NCBI RefSeq assembly: GCF_905220565.1 | Contig: NC_059419.1 | Span: 3,410,001 to 3,474,000 of the forward strand | Reading direction: 5' to 3' | Source: Melitaea cinxia | Taxonomy: Eukaryota; Arthropoda; Insecta; Lepidoptera; Nymphalidae | Length of the DNA stretch: 64,000 bases | In this document: piece after piece, positions 1 through 10,175 of the stretch | How the letters are laid out: the number at the start of each line of letters is the position of its first letter | How positions within the stretch are numbered: position 1 is the stretch's first letter | Notes under the pieces: generated by a model | Databases searched by the model: none | Told to the model about the DNA's origin: nothing | Seen by the model: the letters and a program-made list of their open reading frames with translations, nothing else | Made by a program: the position numbers and the translations under genes

Positions 1-153
1 CTCGAGAACGGTTGGACCGATTTCGCTAATTCTTTTTTTAAAATATTCCTTGAAGTACGAGGATGGTTCTTACGGAGAGAAAAATTCTAAAAAAAAATAA
101 TAAAATTAAAGAATCGACTGTTAGGCGATACGAAGTTCGCCGGGTCAGCTAGT
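1..153 (-). mobile_element. Short interspersed element fragment, GGCGAACTT-end family
   Basis: The segment ends at 131-153 with CGAAGTTCGCCGGGTCAGCT, the reverse complement of a very common lepidopteran repeat terminus. The start carries the 'ctggaccgat' block usual for this family. It is non-coding and cut by the window edge. Related copies lie at 31481 and 37381. Confidence 0.6.
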
Positions 154-212
154 TATTAATAATTATTCATTTACCTATGTTTCGCTTTATTGTTTTCATA
201 TCCTTTGCGATA

Positions 213-265
213 AGGTTGCCTGTAAGAGACCCTTCTTTAGCGGTAAGACTGCCTTTTGTGCATGT
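213..265 (+). mobile_element. LINE 3' end, 5' half of a split copy
   Basis: The GCCTGTAAGAGACCC...GCGGTAAGACTGCC block matches the 3' UTR seen intact at 54224-54358 in this window. The copy is interrupted after GTGCATG and appears to resume at 573. It is non-coding. Confidence 0.45.
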
Positions 266-572
266 TTTTTTTTAATATATAACTAGATGGGTAAAGAAGC
301 GTACGGCTCTACAAATGGTACGAGATTATCGTAGCTTATAGACGCTTGCAACAACAGAAGCAACGCAAGCGCGTTGCCGAGCCTACCCCCAATCCAGGGG
401 CCTCGAGCCAATACCAGGAGCTCTGGTCGCCTTAATCACAACAGGAACACAACAAACATTACTTGAAAGCAGTATTAATTAGCTGTGATCGTCTGTAAGG
501 TCGAAGAACTTCCCCATCGGGCTGCTCTAGGCTTTGAGCAGAATATTTCCTACTGTGCCCTACCCCAGTTAC
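266..572 (-). mobile_element. Interspersed repeat ending in CCGACCTAGTTATAT + A tail
   Basis: This is the reverse complement of the family seen complete at 15890-16182: tail T-run and AACTAGATGGG at the left, CCCTACCCCAGTTA at the right. It is inserted inside a LINE 3' end (213-265 and 573-645). The three other members here are at 8568, 41917 and 51357. Confidence 0.6.
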
Positions 573-645
573 TTGTTGTTATTGTTTTATTCTTTTCTTC
601 TATTGTATTATCTTGTTATTTATATATTGATGTACAATAAAGAAT
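573..645 (+). mobile_element. LINE 3' end, 3' half with polyadenylation signal
   Basis: The T-rich stretch ending GATGTACAATAAAGAATATT corresponds to the end of the copy at 54224-54358 (GGTGTACAATAAAGAGTATT). It therefore looks like the other half of the copy begun at 213. Confidence 0.45.
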
Positions 646-736
646 ATTTGTGTGGCGTATCAACATATATAGACTTTTTATATGAAAATAATAATGAAAC
701 CTCATTTCTTGTTTTTATTTTGTTTATAAAAATATT

Positions 737-900
737 TTAACCGCCTTAAAAGAGAGGAGGTTACTCAAGGATATAATCAGGTAAACCAAGACCCAGAAAA
801 ATCGAGGGAAACCCTCGAAAATCCATATAACTTTGTACTGGGCGCACCGATTTTGATGATTTTAATTTAATCGAAAGCCGATGTTTATCATATGATCACA
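737..900 (+). mobile_element. Repeat of the AACCGACTTCAAA-GGAGGAGG family, diverged
   Basis: It starts TTAACCGCCTTAAAAG, then GAGGAGGTTACTCAAGG, and contains AAATCGAGGGAAACCCTCG and the 'accgattttgatga' block. Copies of the same layout occur at 22965 (minus), 28853, 53645 and 58933. It is non-coding. Confidence 0.5.
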
Positions 901-1962
901 TTTGAATTTCATTGAACATCACTTTCTCAGTGAACATTGCTTTTTATATTATTATATTTCTTTTTTTATATTTTTATTCTTCGATAAATAGTCGGTGGAG
1001 ATAGCAAAGATCTTATCATCACCTCAACCGTTAAATAGCTCATACGCTAAATTTGTATTCGTAAAATGACGCGTTGTTAACGTCGATTGTGTGCATTTTA
1101 CCCATCTGGATGTCTTGGTACGTGTACCTACTTTAAAATAAAATAGAATGTTATGTTATCACTGAGTGACATAGGCTATAATATGTATGATGTATATTAT
1201 AAATAAATAAAGAAATACATACAAGAGAAAAGGAACAACATCAAAATCTAAAAAAAAAACGAGTGTGCTTTAGACAGCACGACTGAAGTAAATATTACGT
1301 AACGTAACTCTCTCTCTTTTTTTTCTATGTTCACTAACTTATATATTCCTCTCAACTTGCGTTCGCCTCGTCCTATCACACTTTTAATAATGATTTCCTC
1401 ACCCATTTACCAGCTTTCCCAAGTCAAGCGTGCGTAAAAAAGCTTTACTTCAAAACGGAAAACTAAGTCTTATATCTAAAACAATTTACGAACCAACTAA
1501 ACTATAACACTTAATATCAAGTAACTTTTAAACCCTTAACATATTTTACAAAAATATTAAAAATAAGAATCACCTCGAAACAAACCCGCTATGATAAATG
1601 TGGGTCGCTGAGGCTCGAGCGACGTCAAATGCAGGCGAGCAAAAATAATAAAAAAATTGTAAAAAAGGCAGAACCGCCTGTCGGTCGGTGTTCGTCTATT
1701 TTTCGATATTGTTACACGATTTTTTCCCAACGCTATAGAGCTTGAAAAAATTCTTAATAACGCGAATACATTTATAAAAGATTTATTGATGGTAAAGAAT
1801 TCGAGCGTAAATTGTCATGCTGCTCCATTGCGGTTAGTCAGATGTATGTACAGATATTTTTCTAATAAAAGCCTGTGTGACCTTCTGTTGATAAAGTCTA
1901 TGACTGCTTGTTTGTAACTGTTTAATAAAATATAATTTTTGTTTCACAAGTTGTAATATTAA
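901..1962. other. AT-rich non-coding stretch
   Basis: I see no gene. Between about 1255 and 1440 the composition is less AT-rich, with a CT run near 1305-1326, but no open frame and no repeat ends that I recognise. Confidence 0.5.
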
Positions 1963-2262
1963 CAGCTCTGATGTAGTCGTGTGTGTGCGGTGCGGTTCGA
2001 TTCTCGCTCGGTATGGATATTGTATTGCACATCATATATATGTATTTCCTTCTGGTTTGGATGTCTGTCATTGTAATACTTCCAGCGTACCTCGAAGAGA
2101 ACGTTAAATCCGGTTGTTATTATATATACCTGATAGCAATCGCTACTCATAGGGAATATATTCGCCAACCCGCAGAAGAGCAGCGTTGTGGATTAAGCTC
2201 CAATACTTCTCCTATATACAGAAAGAGGCCTATTAGTAGTAGTAGTGAGATATGAAAGGCTT
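1963..2262 (+). mobile_element. tRNA-derived SINE, diverged full-length copy
   Basis: The head carries a pol III B-box-like GGTTCGATTCT at about 1994-2004. The body matches the SINE at 29086-29410: ...CGTACCTCGAAGAGAACG, the CGCTACTCATAGGGAATATA block, and AAAGAGGCCTATTAG near the tail. It resembles the SINE2-type families known from butterflies. The open frames across it are accidental. Confidence 0.7.
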
Positions 2263-3130
2263 AATCGTATAGTATCGTAGGTTGTTATATATAGATACTT
2301 GAGACTTTATCAGGAACGAGTTAAATTTGCACTAAGAGTAACAATTTTTATCCGGCACTAGCTCTACCCTGCTCGCATTCCGCTTTTTTTTAACCATAGG
2401 TCGGCAGCATTGGAAGTAACACTCACTACTTTAGAGTTGTCTCAAAATATTTCTGCAGAAGAATTGAATCTTAACAATTATTTATTTCATTAAACAGTTT
2501 GATAGTTAATTCTAGCAGTTAAACCAGAAAATTATTTACTGTGAGTTCAATAAATTGTTATATTGGAAAGCAACAAATCTAAAATTGGCATTCTCTTTCA
2601 GCTGTTGTGACAGCACGACACACATATCATGTCATGTCACAAATACGAATATTTTCCGACACGTTCCATGTCACATAAAAAGGACTTCTATAAACATATA
2701 ATATAGTACTTTACGAAAATATTTACATATATTTTAATATTATATTTTTATTTGACTTTGGGTTGGTATTTAATATATGTGAGGTACTAATGTATGAAAA
2801 TAGTGTTACAAAGTATTATTTATTACAATTTAAATTCAAAGATATAAAGTATTATCTATATAAAAACTAAGTTTTGATGCTGTATTTATCTTACAAAAAT
2901 ATAAGTAGATAACAATATTAGTGCCAAGTAATTGATAAATACGAACATGTTTTAAAATAAGTTTGTGTGTAGCCTAAAAGAAATCTTGTGCACATTAAAT
3001 GGCCTATTTATTGAGGCAGATTATAGGCCATAAACTTGCGCTACGCTTGGGCGAAACCACGAACGTACCGATAGTTTTACAATAAAATAGATTATTTTAT
3101 GATATACTATTGTGAAGCTGTACGGAGTAT
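2263..3130. other. AT-rich non-coding stretch
   Basis: No gene or recognised repeat is visible here, only short A/T runs. Confidence 0.5.
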
Positions 3131-3189
3131 GTACATAGTATAGTATAAGTATTTTTGTACATAGTATAGTATAAGTATTTTTGTACATA
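3131..3189. repeat. 26-bp tandem duplication
   Basis: A 26-base unit beginning GTACATAGTATAGTATAAGT occurs twice back to back (3131-3156, 3157-3182), followed by a partial third GTACATA. The copies are identical by eye, so the duplication looks recent. Confidence 0.85.
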
Positions 3190-3662
3190 AAACTGCAATT
3201 TTTATTTTTTATTATTTCATTTATGTTTTGAATATTTATAATAATGCTCAATGTTAAATAACCTTTAAAAAAGTAATAAATAAAAATCAAAGAAAGTCTT
3301 CATTAGAATCTCGATCCTTTCCAAACAACCTTTGGGTAAGACTGACAGCTTAAATTCAAAAAATATTAATTTTCTCCTTGCCTTTCACTCATTTCTCTCA
3401 CAAAAATAATTAAAAAGGTATATAGAGAATCTTCTTAAAAAAAAAGAAACGTTAAATATATTGCTGAGTGCTAAACTCGAAAACTGCCAAAACGATTCGG
3501 CAAATTTTTACTCTTTAAGTTTTCTGATACTTTGTAGAAAGATTAATAGAAATAAAAAATTGAGAAATTTGAACATTTTAAAAACGTAATCATTATTTCA
3601 ATTTCACTTGTGTGACATTTTGGAAGGTACTGATCTTGGGGATCAGCTAATAATGTATATAA
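3190..3662. other. AT-rich non-coding stretch
   Basis: I see nothing supportable as a gene. The antisense open frame over 3021-3290 is low-complexity and overlaps the tandem duplication. Confidence 0.45.
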
Positions 3663-3770
3663 TTACTAGTTGTAACCCGCGGTTTCACTCGCGGTCTTTA
3701 ATCAAAATACAATATAGATGGAGATTAGCCCGGACAAACATCGTGACACGAGTTTTGTGTATATATAGAT
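3663..3770 (+). mobile_element. Short interspersed element fragment
   Basis: It begins ACTAGTTGTAACCCGCGG, a variant of the 'CTAGCTGTGCCCGCGG' terminus, and carries the 'gattagcccggacaaac' block typical of these elements. Confidence 0.5.
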
Positions 3771-3783
3771 ATTATTAATCTTT

Positions 3784-3892
3784 ATCAGCCGGCTGTAACC
3801 TAAAACGCAGATACTATGTAACCTTAGGAATAGACCTCATACCTAATAACCGTACGACCGCGTGTGTATGCTAAACATATTTATTTAAACAA
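3784..3892 (+). mobile_element. 3' part of tRNA-SINE B family
   Basis: The CGGCTGTAACCTAAAACGC ... CCTTAGGAATAGACC ... ACGACCGCGTGTGTATG series matches the 3' half of the SINE at 5613-5862. The tRNA-like head is missing. Confidence 0.5.
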
Positions 3893-4549
3893 AAACTTTG
3901 AGAGGAAATTAACATATTATAAAAACAGAAACAATGATCAATTTTTGATACGACGTTTCTACGTAATTACTTAATTTCGAAGATCATGAGCGTGACAAAT
4001 AAGCACAATTCGTTCGTAATGGAGCCCCATATTCCCACGTGTTGTGATTACCTCTCTTACGACTCTAATGGCTTATTTGACTTAGTAATATACAGGCATA
4101 TACATACAAAATATACTTACATTGCCTTTGAGTAGCACGTCCGTATTAAGGTAAAAGGCAGTAAAGTAAAAACATCGAAATCTGAGGAAAAAATAATTCA
4201 AATGTTTAAAATAATTTATAATTTTTTTTATACACTTACGAATATATCTATACGAATAAAATTTAAAAACTAAAAGTAATGTAACAACGTTCAAATTTTG
4301 CAAAAGACTTGTTGACTTTTGTTAAAGAATGTAACGGCGTTTAGCTAAGCACGGTAGACAGGTGCAGAAGTTCTAAACACAATTTTTACAGACTCCACGA
4401 CTTACAACATTTACCGGTGGCGAAAGGGCTAGTGTATTTTTTCTCCAGATAATGGGTGCAGCGATGTAAATAATTAAAACTTTCATTGCGACTAGTATTG
4501 TAGGTATATTATCGTATATTACGAAATAAGTTTGTATTCAATCTTTATA
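3893..4549. other. AT-rich non-coding stretch
   Basis: I see no convincing gene. The antisense open frame at 4082-4303 has a biased, low-complexity composition and no recognisable motif. Confidence 0.5.
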
Positions 4550-4720
4550 TCTATACTAATATTGTAAAGAGGTAAAGTTTCTATCTTTGTTTGTTTGTAG
4601 GGAGTAATCTTCGCAAATATTGATCCGATTATGAAAATTCTTTCGCTAACAGAAAGCTGCACTATTCAGGACTGACATTGGCTATATTTTATTGTGATTG
4701 AAAATAAAAAAATTCAGTAA
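4550..4720 (+). mobile_element. Element start of TCTATACTAATATTATAAAG family
   Basis: It opens with TCTATACTAATATTGTAAAG and continues through 'gggagtaatcttcgcaaatattgatccgat'-type sequence. The same block appears in reverse at 48290-48433, at the far end of the 47742-48433 element. Confidence 0.6.
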
Positions 4721-4721
4721 A

Positions 4722-4895
4722 AAATCTTATATATAAAATTCTCACGTCACAATGTTAGTTAACATAATCCTCCGAAACGGCTGGACCGATTTTTATAAAA
4801 TTTGATGTGCATATTAGATAGATAGGGTGGGGGGGAGGTTTAAGGAGGTTTATAAACCTATATAGCAAAACAACGTTTGTGGGGTCAGCTAGTTT
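4722..4895 (-). mobile_element. Short element of the CAAACGTTGTTTTGC-end family
   Basis: Read on the minus strand it starts CTAGCTGACCCCACAAACGT and ends ATTTTATATATAAG. It is the counterpart of the copy at 57280-57487 in the opposite orientation. Both carry a homopolymer run (G here, C there) and the 'ggctggaccgat' block. Confidence 0.65.
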
Positions 4896-5029
4896 ATTAT
4901 AAACTTTTACATTTATTATACATACGTACATTAGATATAATATTTTTACATCCGCGCTTATAAGCTAAACTTTGGTTGTAATACAGTATCTCACGAACAG
5001 ATGAACTTTTTGAATATGTAATATACAAA

Positions 5030-5178
5030 TTTGTAAGACCATATGACAGGCACCACCTTTAAATTAAAAAAAATAATCGTCGAAATCGGTTCACATAGTA
5101 ACTTTTTACTAACTAAAGTTACTAAAAAGTAAAAAAAAACCTTGAGAACATCCTCCTTTTCGGCGTTGGTTAAAAAGT
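5030..5178 (-). mobile_element. AACCGACTTCAAA-family fragment, diverged
   Basis: The right end reads ACATCCTCCTTTTCGG then GTTGGTTAAAAAG, the reverse of the family start. 'aatcggttcacatag' upstream is also typical of the family. Confidence 0.45.
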
Positions 5179-5612
5179 TCACGCTACGTAGGTTAACTAG
5201 CGCTGCAGTAAAAATATGTCTCGAATGAAGGATGTGTATTATATTTATAGGTACAAGCGTGATCTTTTACTTTAATCATTTATTATTTACAAACTTAATA
5301 CGAGCATAATAAATAATGAACTATTTACACGCCCGTCATATGCGATTAAAATAATAAAACAACAACTAACCTCCCCTTAAACCCGCCACACCGCAGTCGA
5401 CGTGTTAAACCGTATTTTAAAATTATTCGCTTTGAAATGAAACACACTAATCTACAGTGGAAAATTCAAAATACTAGCGGTTTAATTAATAACGAAACAT
5501 GAAACTGAATTAAGTATAAAGTTTAACTTAATTTTGAACTGACGCCACGGAGCACTGGATGTTGCAGAAGTTAAATACAATATAGAACAAAATTTAACAT
5601 AAAAGTGCCATC
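5179..5612. other. AT-rich non-coding stretch
   Basis: No gene and no recognised repeat. Confidence 0.5.
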
Positions 5613-5862
5613 ACTAGCCCGTTAGCGCAGTCTGTAGTGACCCTGCTTTCTGTTCTGCGGGTTGCGCGTTCGATTCCCGCCTGACTCTGGGTGTAATATT
5701 TGTAATTATATATGTATTATTTCTCTGTATATTTATCAAAAAATATATAATAGTTATAACAGTCAGCTGTTACCTGTAACACAAGCATTAAATTGCTTAA
5801 CATGGAACAGACGACCATGTGTGTATGTTATAAGATATTTATTTATTATTTATTATCATTAT
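5613..5862 (+). mobile_element. tRNA-derived SINE, family B
   Basis: The tRNA-like head has TAGCGCAGTCTG (A-box-like) and CGTTCGATTCCCGCC (B box, 5667-5677). The body contains GTCAGCTGTTACCTGTAACA, GGAACAGACGACC and an AT-rich tail. Other members: 11200 (minus), 16578 (minus), 37822 (split), 45680 (minus). This is a pol III retroposon rather than a functional tRNA: there is no cloverleaf acceptor stem. Confidence 0.75.
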
Positions 5863-6146
5863 ACGTAAGATTGCATTCGTCAATATTAAAAAGACATTTT
5901 ACTAATGCCTAACTTCAAACTGCGACTTTACGTGCTTCATAAACAATCTACTGGTTGTCTTCATAAAATATTTTTTATTGATGCTCCTATTACTCGTAGC
6001 ATAATGTTATATAGCCCATACACAGCCTTTCTTGGTACATAAGCCATCCAATACTGAAAGAATTTTGTAAGAAGTAGTAGTTCATGAAATTAGCTTTTTC
6101 GGCTAATATTTTCAGCTTAAAAACTTTATAAAATTAGTATAAATTA

Positions 6147-6420
6147 ACTGTGCCCGCGACTTCGTCCGCGTGGAATTAAAAAAAAAATATTGTTCAGTTC
6201 GCAGAGTTATAAAATAAATAAATTTCTAAAATAAAAGTAGGCTAAGTTACTCCTTAATACATCAGTTATCTACCAGTGAAATTCCCGTCAAATTCAGTCC
6301 AGTCGTTTCAGAGATTAGCCAGAACAAACAGACAGACCGACAGAAATTTAAAAAAATGTTATTTTTGTGTACATTTAGTAAAAAGCGGTTAATTTAATAT
6401 TACAAACAGGCACTCCAATC
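6147..6420 (+). mobile_element. CCCGCGACTTCGTCCGCG-end element
   Basis: It starts ACTGTGCCCGCGACTTCG and runs through 'agtaggctaagttactcc' and 'ccagtcgtttcagagattag', to CAGGCACTCCAATC. Copies at 14650, 37075 (minus) and 60008 (minus) share this order, which defines one family within the window. Confidence 0.7.
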
Positions 6421-6883
6421 TTAGTTCATCATTATTTTTTTAACAATCTGTGCTAAGTATTTTCACGAGAAAGAAATCAGACCAAATCTATACAAATCAA
6501 CATTACACATACAGTGCGGGCAACTAATATATCCCATCGTACTAAAACGAAGCAATCGTAACTGCAATTAAGGTTACGTACTTATCTGCGCCACGGACTG
6601 AATTGCCTTCTTCTAATATGCCTTTATGCACCGTTTGAACGAACTCCAGTACTCGCTCAAGTTTGGTTACTACTGATTTGAATGGCTTTAGAAATTTACC
6701 TTTCAATTGCGTATATTTATTGCATTCAGTTCATCTTTGCATCGAGATTAATCAATTTAACGAATATTAAAATAGTTAAGTGATAAAACAGTAAACAATT
6801 ACAATAGTAATGAATTTTTGTAACAGAAGGTCCTACGACAGGAATAACCAACCTACTACCACTATTTAAAATATATCATAAAG
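6421..6883. other. AT-rich non-coding stretch
   Basis: No gene or repeat recognised. Confidence 0.45.
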
Positions 6884-6955
6884 TCCGAAATGAGACTATC
6901 CGGCAGATGAAGAAAGTTTAAGAGATTCAAAAATGTAGCAAAACTGAAATGGCAC
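6884..6955 (+). mobile_element. RTE LINE reverse transcriptase fragment
   Basis: Translation gives a short stretch with AKLKWHWAGH, which resembles the KLKWQWAGH motif of the RTE C-terminal region seen at 38021-38337. It is frameshifted and too short to code. Confidence 0.5.
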
Positions 6956-7251
6956 TGGGCTGGTCATTATTTATATATGATATTAAAAATAATATATTAA
7001 CAAGTAAAATATAAAAATACAACAAAAAAAGGAACTGGTACAAGGAATCCGGATAAAATTCAAACGGTCCACGCGGGCACGCGGATGTGTCCACGGTCCG
7101 CTGTCTGCGAAAATTACCCGGTTATGCTCCGCTCACCCTTGACTACAGACTGCTCATTCGATTCATGTGCATTCTTATTTTTAACTACCCAATACCCGCA
7201 ACTCTGTTTATGTTCCTTATATGATTAATGTATATGATTTGGTTTGATTTA

Positions 7252-7345
7252 GCTTGTAATGGCCTATGCATTGCTGGGCATAGGCCTCGTTCTCCATGTA
7301 GAAGCTTACTAAATCCACCACGGTGCTCCACTGCGGGTTAGCGGT
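7252..7345 (-). mobile_element. tRNA-SINE A tail fragment
   Basis: TGCTGGGCATAGGCCTCGT, TCTCCATGTAGAAG and CCACTGCGGGTTAGCGG are the reverse complement of the SINE A 3' region (compare 29086-29200). Confidence 0.65.
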
Positions 7346-7486
7346 TATTTTATATGCAAAGTAAAAATTAAAACTATACCAAGTCTAAAATGGTACATGT
7401 AGTTGTAAATAAAAATTTGTTCCTTAAAATAACTTTCATAATTTGTTACTAACTAACAATATTTTTTTGTTAAGCCCTAAATATAG

Positions 7487-7702
7487 AAAGCCGTCCAATG
7501 GTGGGATGACCATCCAACTGCTGGCTTTGAAATACACAAGCTGAAGACGGGCAGCAGCGTCTCTGGTGCGACAAAGCCAGCCCCGCGGTAACCAACCCGC
7601 CTGCTCAGCGTGGTGGCTATGGGCAACACATATGAGTTCACGCCATTTTGGCGCGAACTTGTGGAAGCCTATGTCCAGCAGTGGACTGCGATACCCTGAA
7701 GT
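7487..7702 (+). mobile_element. RTE LINE 3' end
   Basis: It runs from the CATCCAACTGCTGGC block through 'gaagacgggcagcagcgtct', GACAAAGCCAGCC and TCCAGCAGTGGACTGCG. It matches the cleaner copy at 36507-36842 (minus). 5' truncated. The overlapping open frames on both strands are by-products of this repeat. Confidence 0.7.
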
Positions 7703-8329
7703 TATTAATATAATTAATTTTACAATTAATTGCATCGCTCGTTTCAGTCCACTTTTAAATAGTAAATGCTAATTTTTGTAGGTATAGGTCATAAAGATGT
7801 TTCGTGTTTTGGGAATTTATGTTTTTGTTATGTGTGTTTGATCCTTTATTTAGAATTTCGTCTTTTTAGACCCTATTGAGTGTGAGGAGCTAAACACTTC
7901 TTTTAAATTTAGGGTCAAAGCGCCTATTTTCAAAGACGTCGGGATATTACATGATAATTTTTAATGCAATATTATTTGTATGCGGTTCAACCATCCTTTT
8001 TAATGTTCCAACTTAAAACTCAAATAACACTTAAATTGTTTTAATAAACGTAACTTTGTAAATATTTAAATAGCAATAGACACACCATCTTCAAGAGAAT
8101 AGACAATGTTTTAACTTTTAGCGGTGCTACGACCCTTTCAGTTATGAGTGTTACAGCACCCCGGCCGGCCGTTCTGAATGAAGTTACCTACTCTTATTTA
8201 CTAATAGCTACTTTTTAGGAACAATAGACTCTTCACACAATTAAAATTTTATGTTGAATTTACATACAGAACAGCAATATAAAAATGACGGTAGGAATAA
8301 ATAATTCTTGTTAGGAATAAATCATTCTT
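7703..8329. other. AT-rich non-coding stretch
   Basis: No gene or recognised repeat. A short GC patch (GGCCGGCCG) lies near 8162. Confidence 0.45.
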
Positions 8330-8490
8330 TTGTACAGTGGTCCCAGCAATAGGTTATTACGCTAATGTTCACTGGTTCAAACCAGCACATGACAAATATT
8401 ATTATAGGCCATAATGATTTTGGTCGTGGTTTTGGGCGTTAATGCTTATGTGTTGTATGTTGAAGGCGTTGAGTGTGAAGCGTATAATTA
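8330..8490 (+). mobile_element. Highly decayed tRNA-SINE
   Basis: GTTCAAACCAGC (B-box-like), 'ggccataatgattttggtcgtggttttgggcg' and a GTATGTTGAAGGCG end follow the SINE A order seen at 61268, but with many changes. Confidence 0.35.
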
Positions 8491-8567
8491 TTATATTAAA
8501 CAGTATTGATTTAAAATACAGTCACATACACGTGGTTATACATCTGACTGGCAACATCATCTGTTCA

Positions 8568-8668
8568 TTTAACTGAGGTAGGGCAACAGCAGGAAATTTC
8601 CTGCCCAAAATATGAAGCAAACCGACTGGGGTAGTACTTCCACCTTACAGAAGATCACAGCCAAATAA
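8568..8668 (+). mobile_element. CCGACCTAG-family repeat, 5' fragment
   Basis: It starts TTTAACTGAGGTAGGGCAAC and continues AGCAGGAAATTTCCTGCC ... GACTGGGGTAGTAC ... AGAAGATCACAGCC, as in 15890-16182, but is truncated. Confidence 0.65.
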
Positions 8669-9314
8669 GCATACATAGGGGTATAGGGACAGAGAAAGCG
8701 ACTTTGTTTTATACTATGTAGTGATATAAGAGGGTAATAAACTTCGTTAACATTATTTTTTCATTTTCAGTCTTTTAGTAGTCGCTAGCGCTTTATTAAA
8801 AATAAATAGTGGATCACTTGAGACACGGCACTTTTATCCAGTGAGATATCACACTCACCCCGCTACGTATCGATTAAAAATTAATTTCATTTGAAAATGT
8901 TGTAACCGCTGAGTACAGTTGCATTAAATTTTCATCTAGTTGAAAGTTGAACTGTAATTTCCCAGTTGACTGTAAAAAAGGGAGATCACAGACTAGTGAT
9001 TTTCTTATCTAAGACTTTTTTGTCTTTTTCTGTATCTCAAACGATTGAAGATTTACTTATAAGTGCCGTGGACGCTGTAAAATGGCGACTGCAGACCGCA
9101 TATTCACTCATTTCCGTTCGTCTGTATTTGTATTTGGATACTAAAATATATCCAAATAGAAATAAATGACTAATTTAAAACATTTGTATATCTAAGAAGA
9201 TAGTTTCATGCCTACTTGTCAATTAGTCACTATCCCGCATTAATAAAAAAATTACATAAATATGGATTTGATTTGTACGATTTTATTTATGTGTTACCCT
9301 CACATTAGGAATTC
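8669..9314. other. AT-rich non-coding stretch
   Basis: Nothing recognised. The 67-codon plus frame at 8966-9169 has no family signature that I can see. Confidence 0.4.
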
Positions 9315-9467
9315 TAAACATTTTTGAATATCATATCAAAAATTTCGCTCTAGCGGGTACATCGTTACATAGCTTGATTGACTAGAGCGCCGACACGGTC
9401 AGTCGGAGACGCGGGTTCGAATCCCGCTGGAGCGGTCAATTTTTGATATGATATTCAAAAATGTTTA
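9315..9467 (+). mobile_element. Fold-back element with tRNA-like core
   Basis: A perfect 30-base inverted repeat (9315-9344 and 9438-9467, beginning TAAACATTTTTGAATATC) brackets a tRNA-like core. The core has a D arm (GCTT 9372-9375 / GAGC 9385-9388), a 5-bp anticodon stem (CCGAC/GTCGG) around loop ACGGTCA, a 4-base variable region, and a perfect T arm (GCGGG-TTCGAAT-CCCGC, 9411-9427). Acceptor strand TGGAGCG (9428-9434) pairs with CGCTCTA at 9346-9352, but 17 extra bases (9353-9369) separate that strand from the D arm. Position 33 is C rather than U, so this is unlikely to be a working tRNA. The left flank repeats, in inverse, the T stem and acceptor. The element therefore looks like an inverted duplication of a tRNA-like 3' end, a fold-back or MITE-like repeat. 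Confidence 0.6.
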
Positions 9468-10080
9468 TGGATTTGATTTTTAATATTTATTCACTTATTT
9501 ATTGTCGAATATACGTTGTAATTTAAGTTAAACTAATTTGTATTGAAGTTAATAATTTAATAAAAAATATACAATTAGTTACCGTATTTCGTATAATTAC
9601 CGTATACGTATATCGTATAAGAAGTCGTGGATCTATTGATATAAATAATATCAGTTAAGTTACACAATAATCTGAATACACAAAATAATGTAATACTTTT
9701 TGTCTGAAGTCTGTGATTTGAATTAAACTTGACTACATGGCAATTCTATTAAGCATGACATCTCCTGAATGAATGGTAGTGAAAAATTGTGTATCTCCTT
9801 GCATAAAAATGTTCGTTGATATTCCGAACATGCATACAACTGCATATTAATATTATAAATATTGCAATACGACTACTTTCGCTTCTTGAAATGATGATAA
9901 GTTTTTGTATTTAATCGAACTTAATTCAAGAACAGTTTTTTTTTGTTTGAGTTAAATGCAATATATTCGCCAGTTTCGAACTCATTTTGTTAATACCTGT
10001 ACAATATTCCAATATACATGTAGTTTAAATAACTAATTTTAATAGATTATTGTTTGTCTGTAAAAGATCACAATTAGTAA
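9468..10080. other. AT-rich non-coding stretch
   Basis: No gene or recognised repeat. Confidence 0.5.
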
Positions 10081-10175
10081 CAAGACCGCCTTTGCACTTT
10101 TGTTTTGAGTTATAATTTTTTTTCTTTCATTTCAAAAAAGCATGTGCAATAAAGCGTTAAATAAATGTATGTATG
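10081..10175 (+). mobile_element. LINE 3' end fragment
   Basis: AAGACCGCCTTTGCACTTTT, then TGTGCAATAAAGCG and an ATGT-rich tail, resemble the end of the LINE at 54224-54358. Confidence 0.4.

Noticed and set aside
5613..5700. tRNA gene
   Set aside because: A- and B-box-like sequences are present but there is no acceptor stem or anticodon arm. It recurs in several copies with SINE bodies.
7436..7772. Overlapping frames of 68 and 99 codons
   Set aside because: Both derive from the RTE 3' end at 7487-7702.
9346..9435. Functional tRNA-Thr (anticodon GGU)
   Set aside because: A 17-base insertion separates the acceptor strand from the D arm, position 33 is not U, and the whole is inside an inverted-repeat element.
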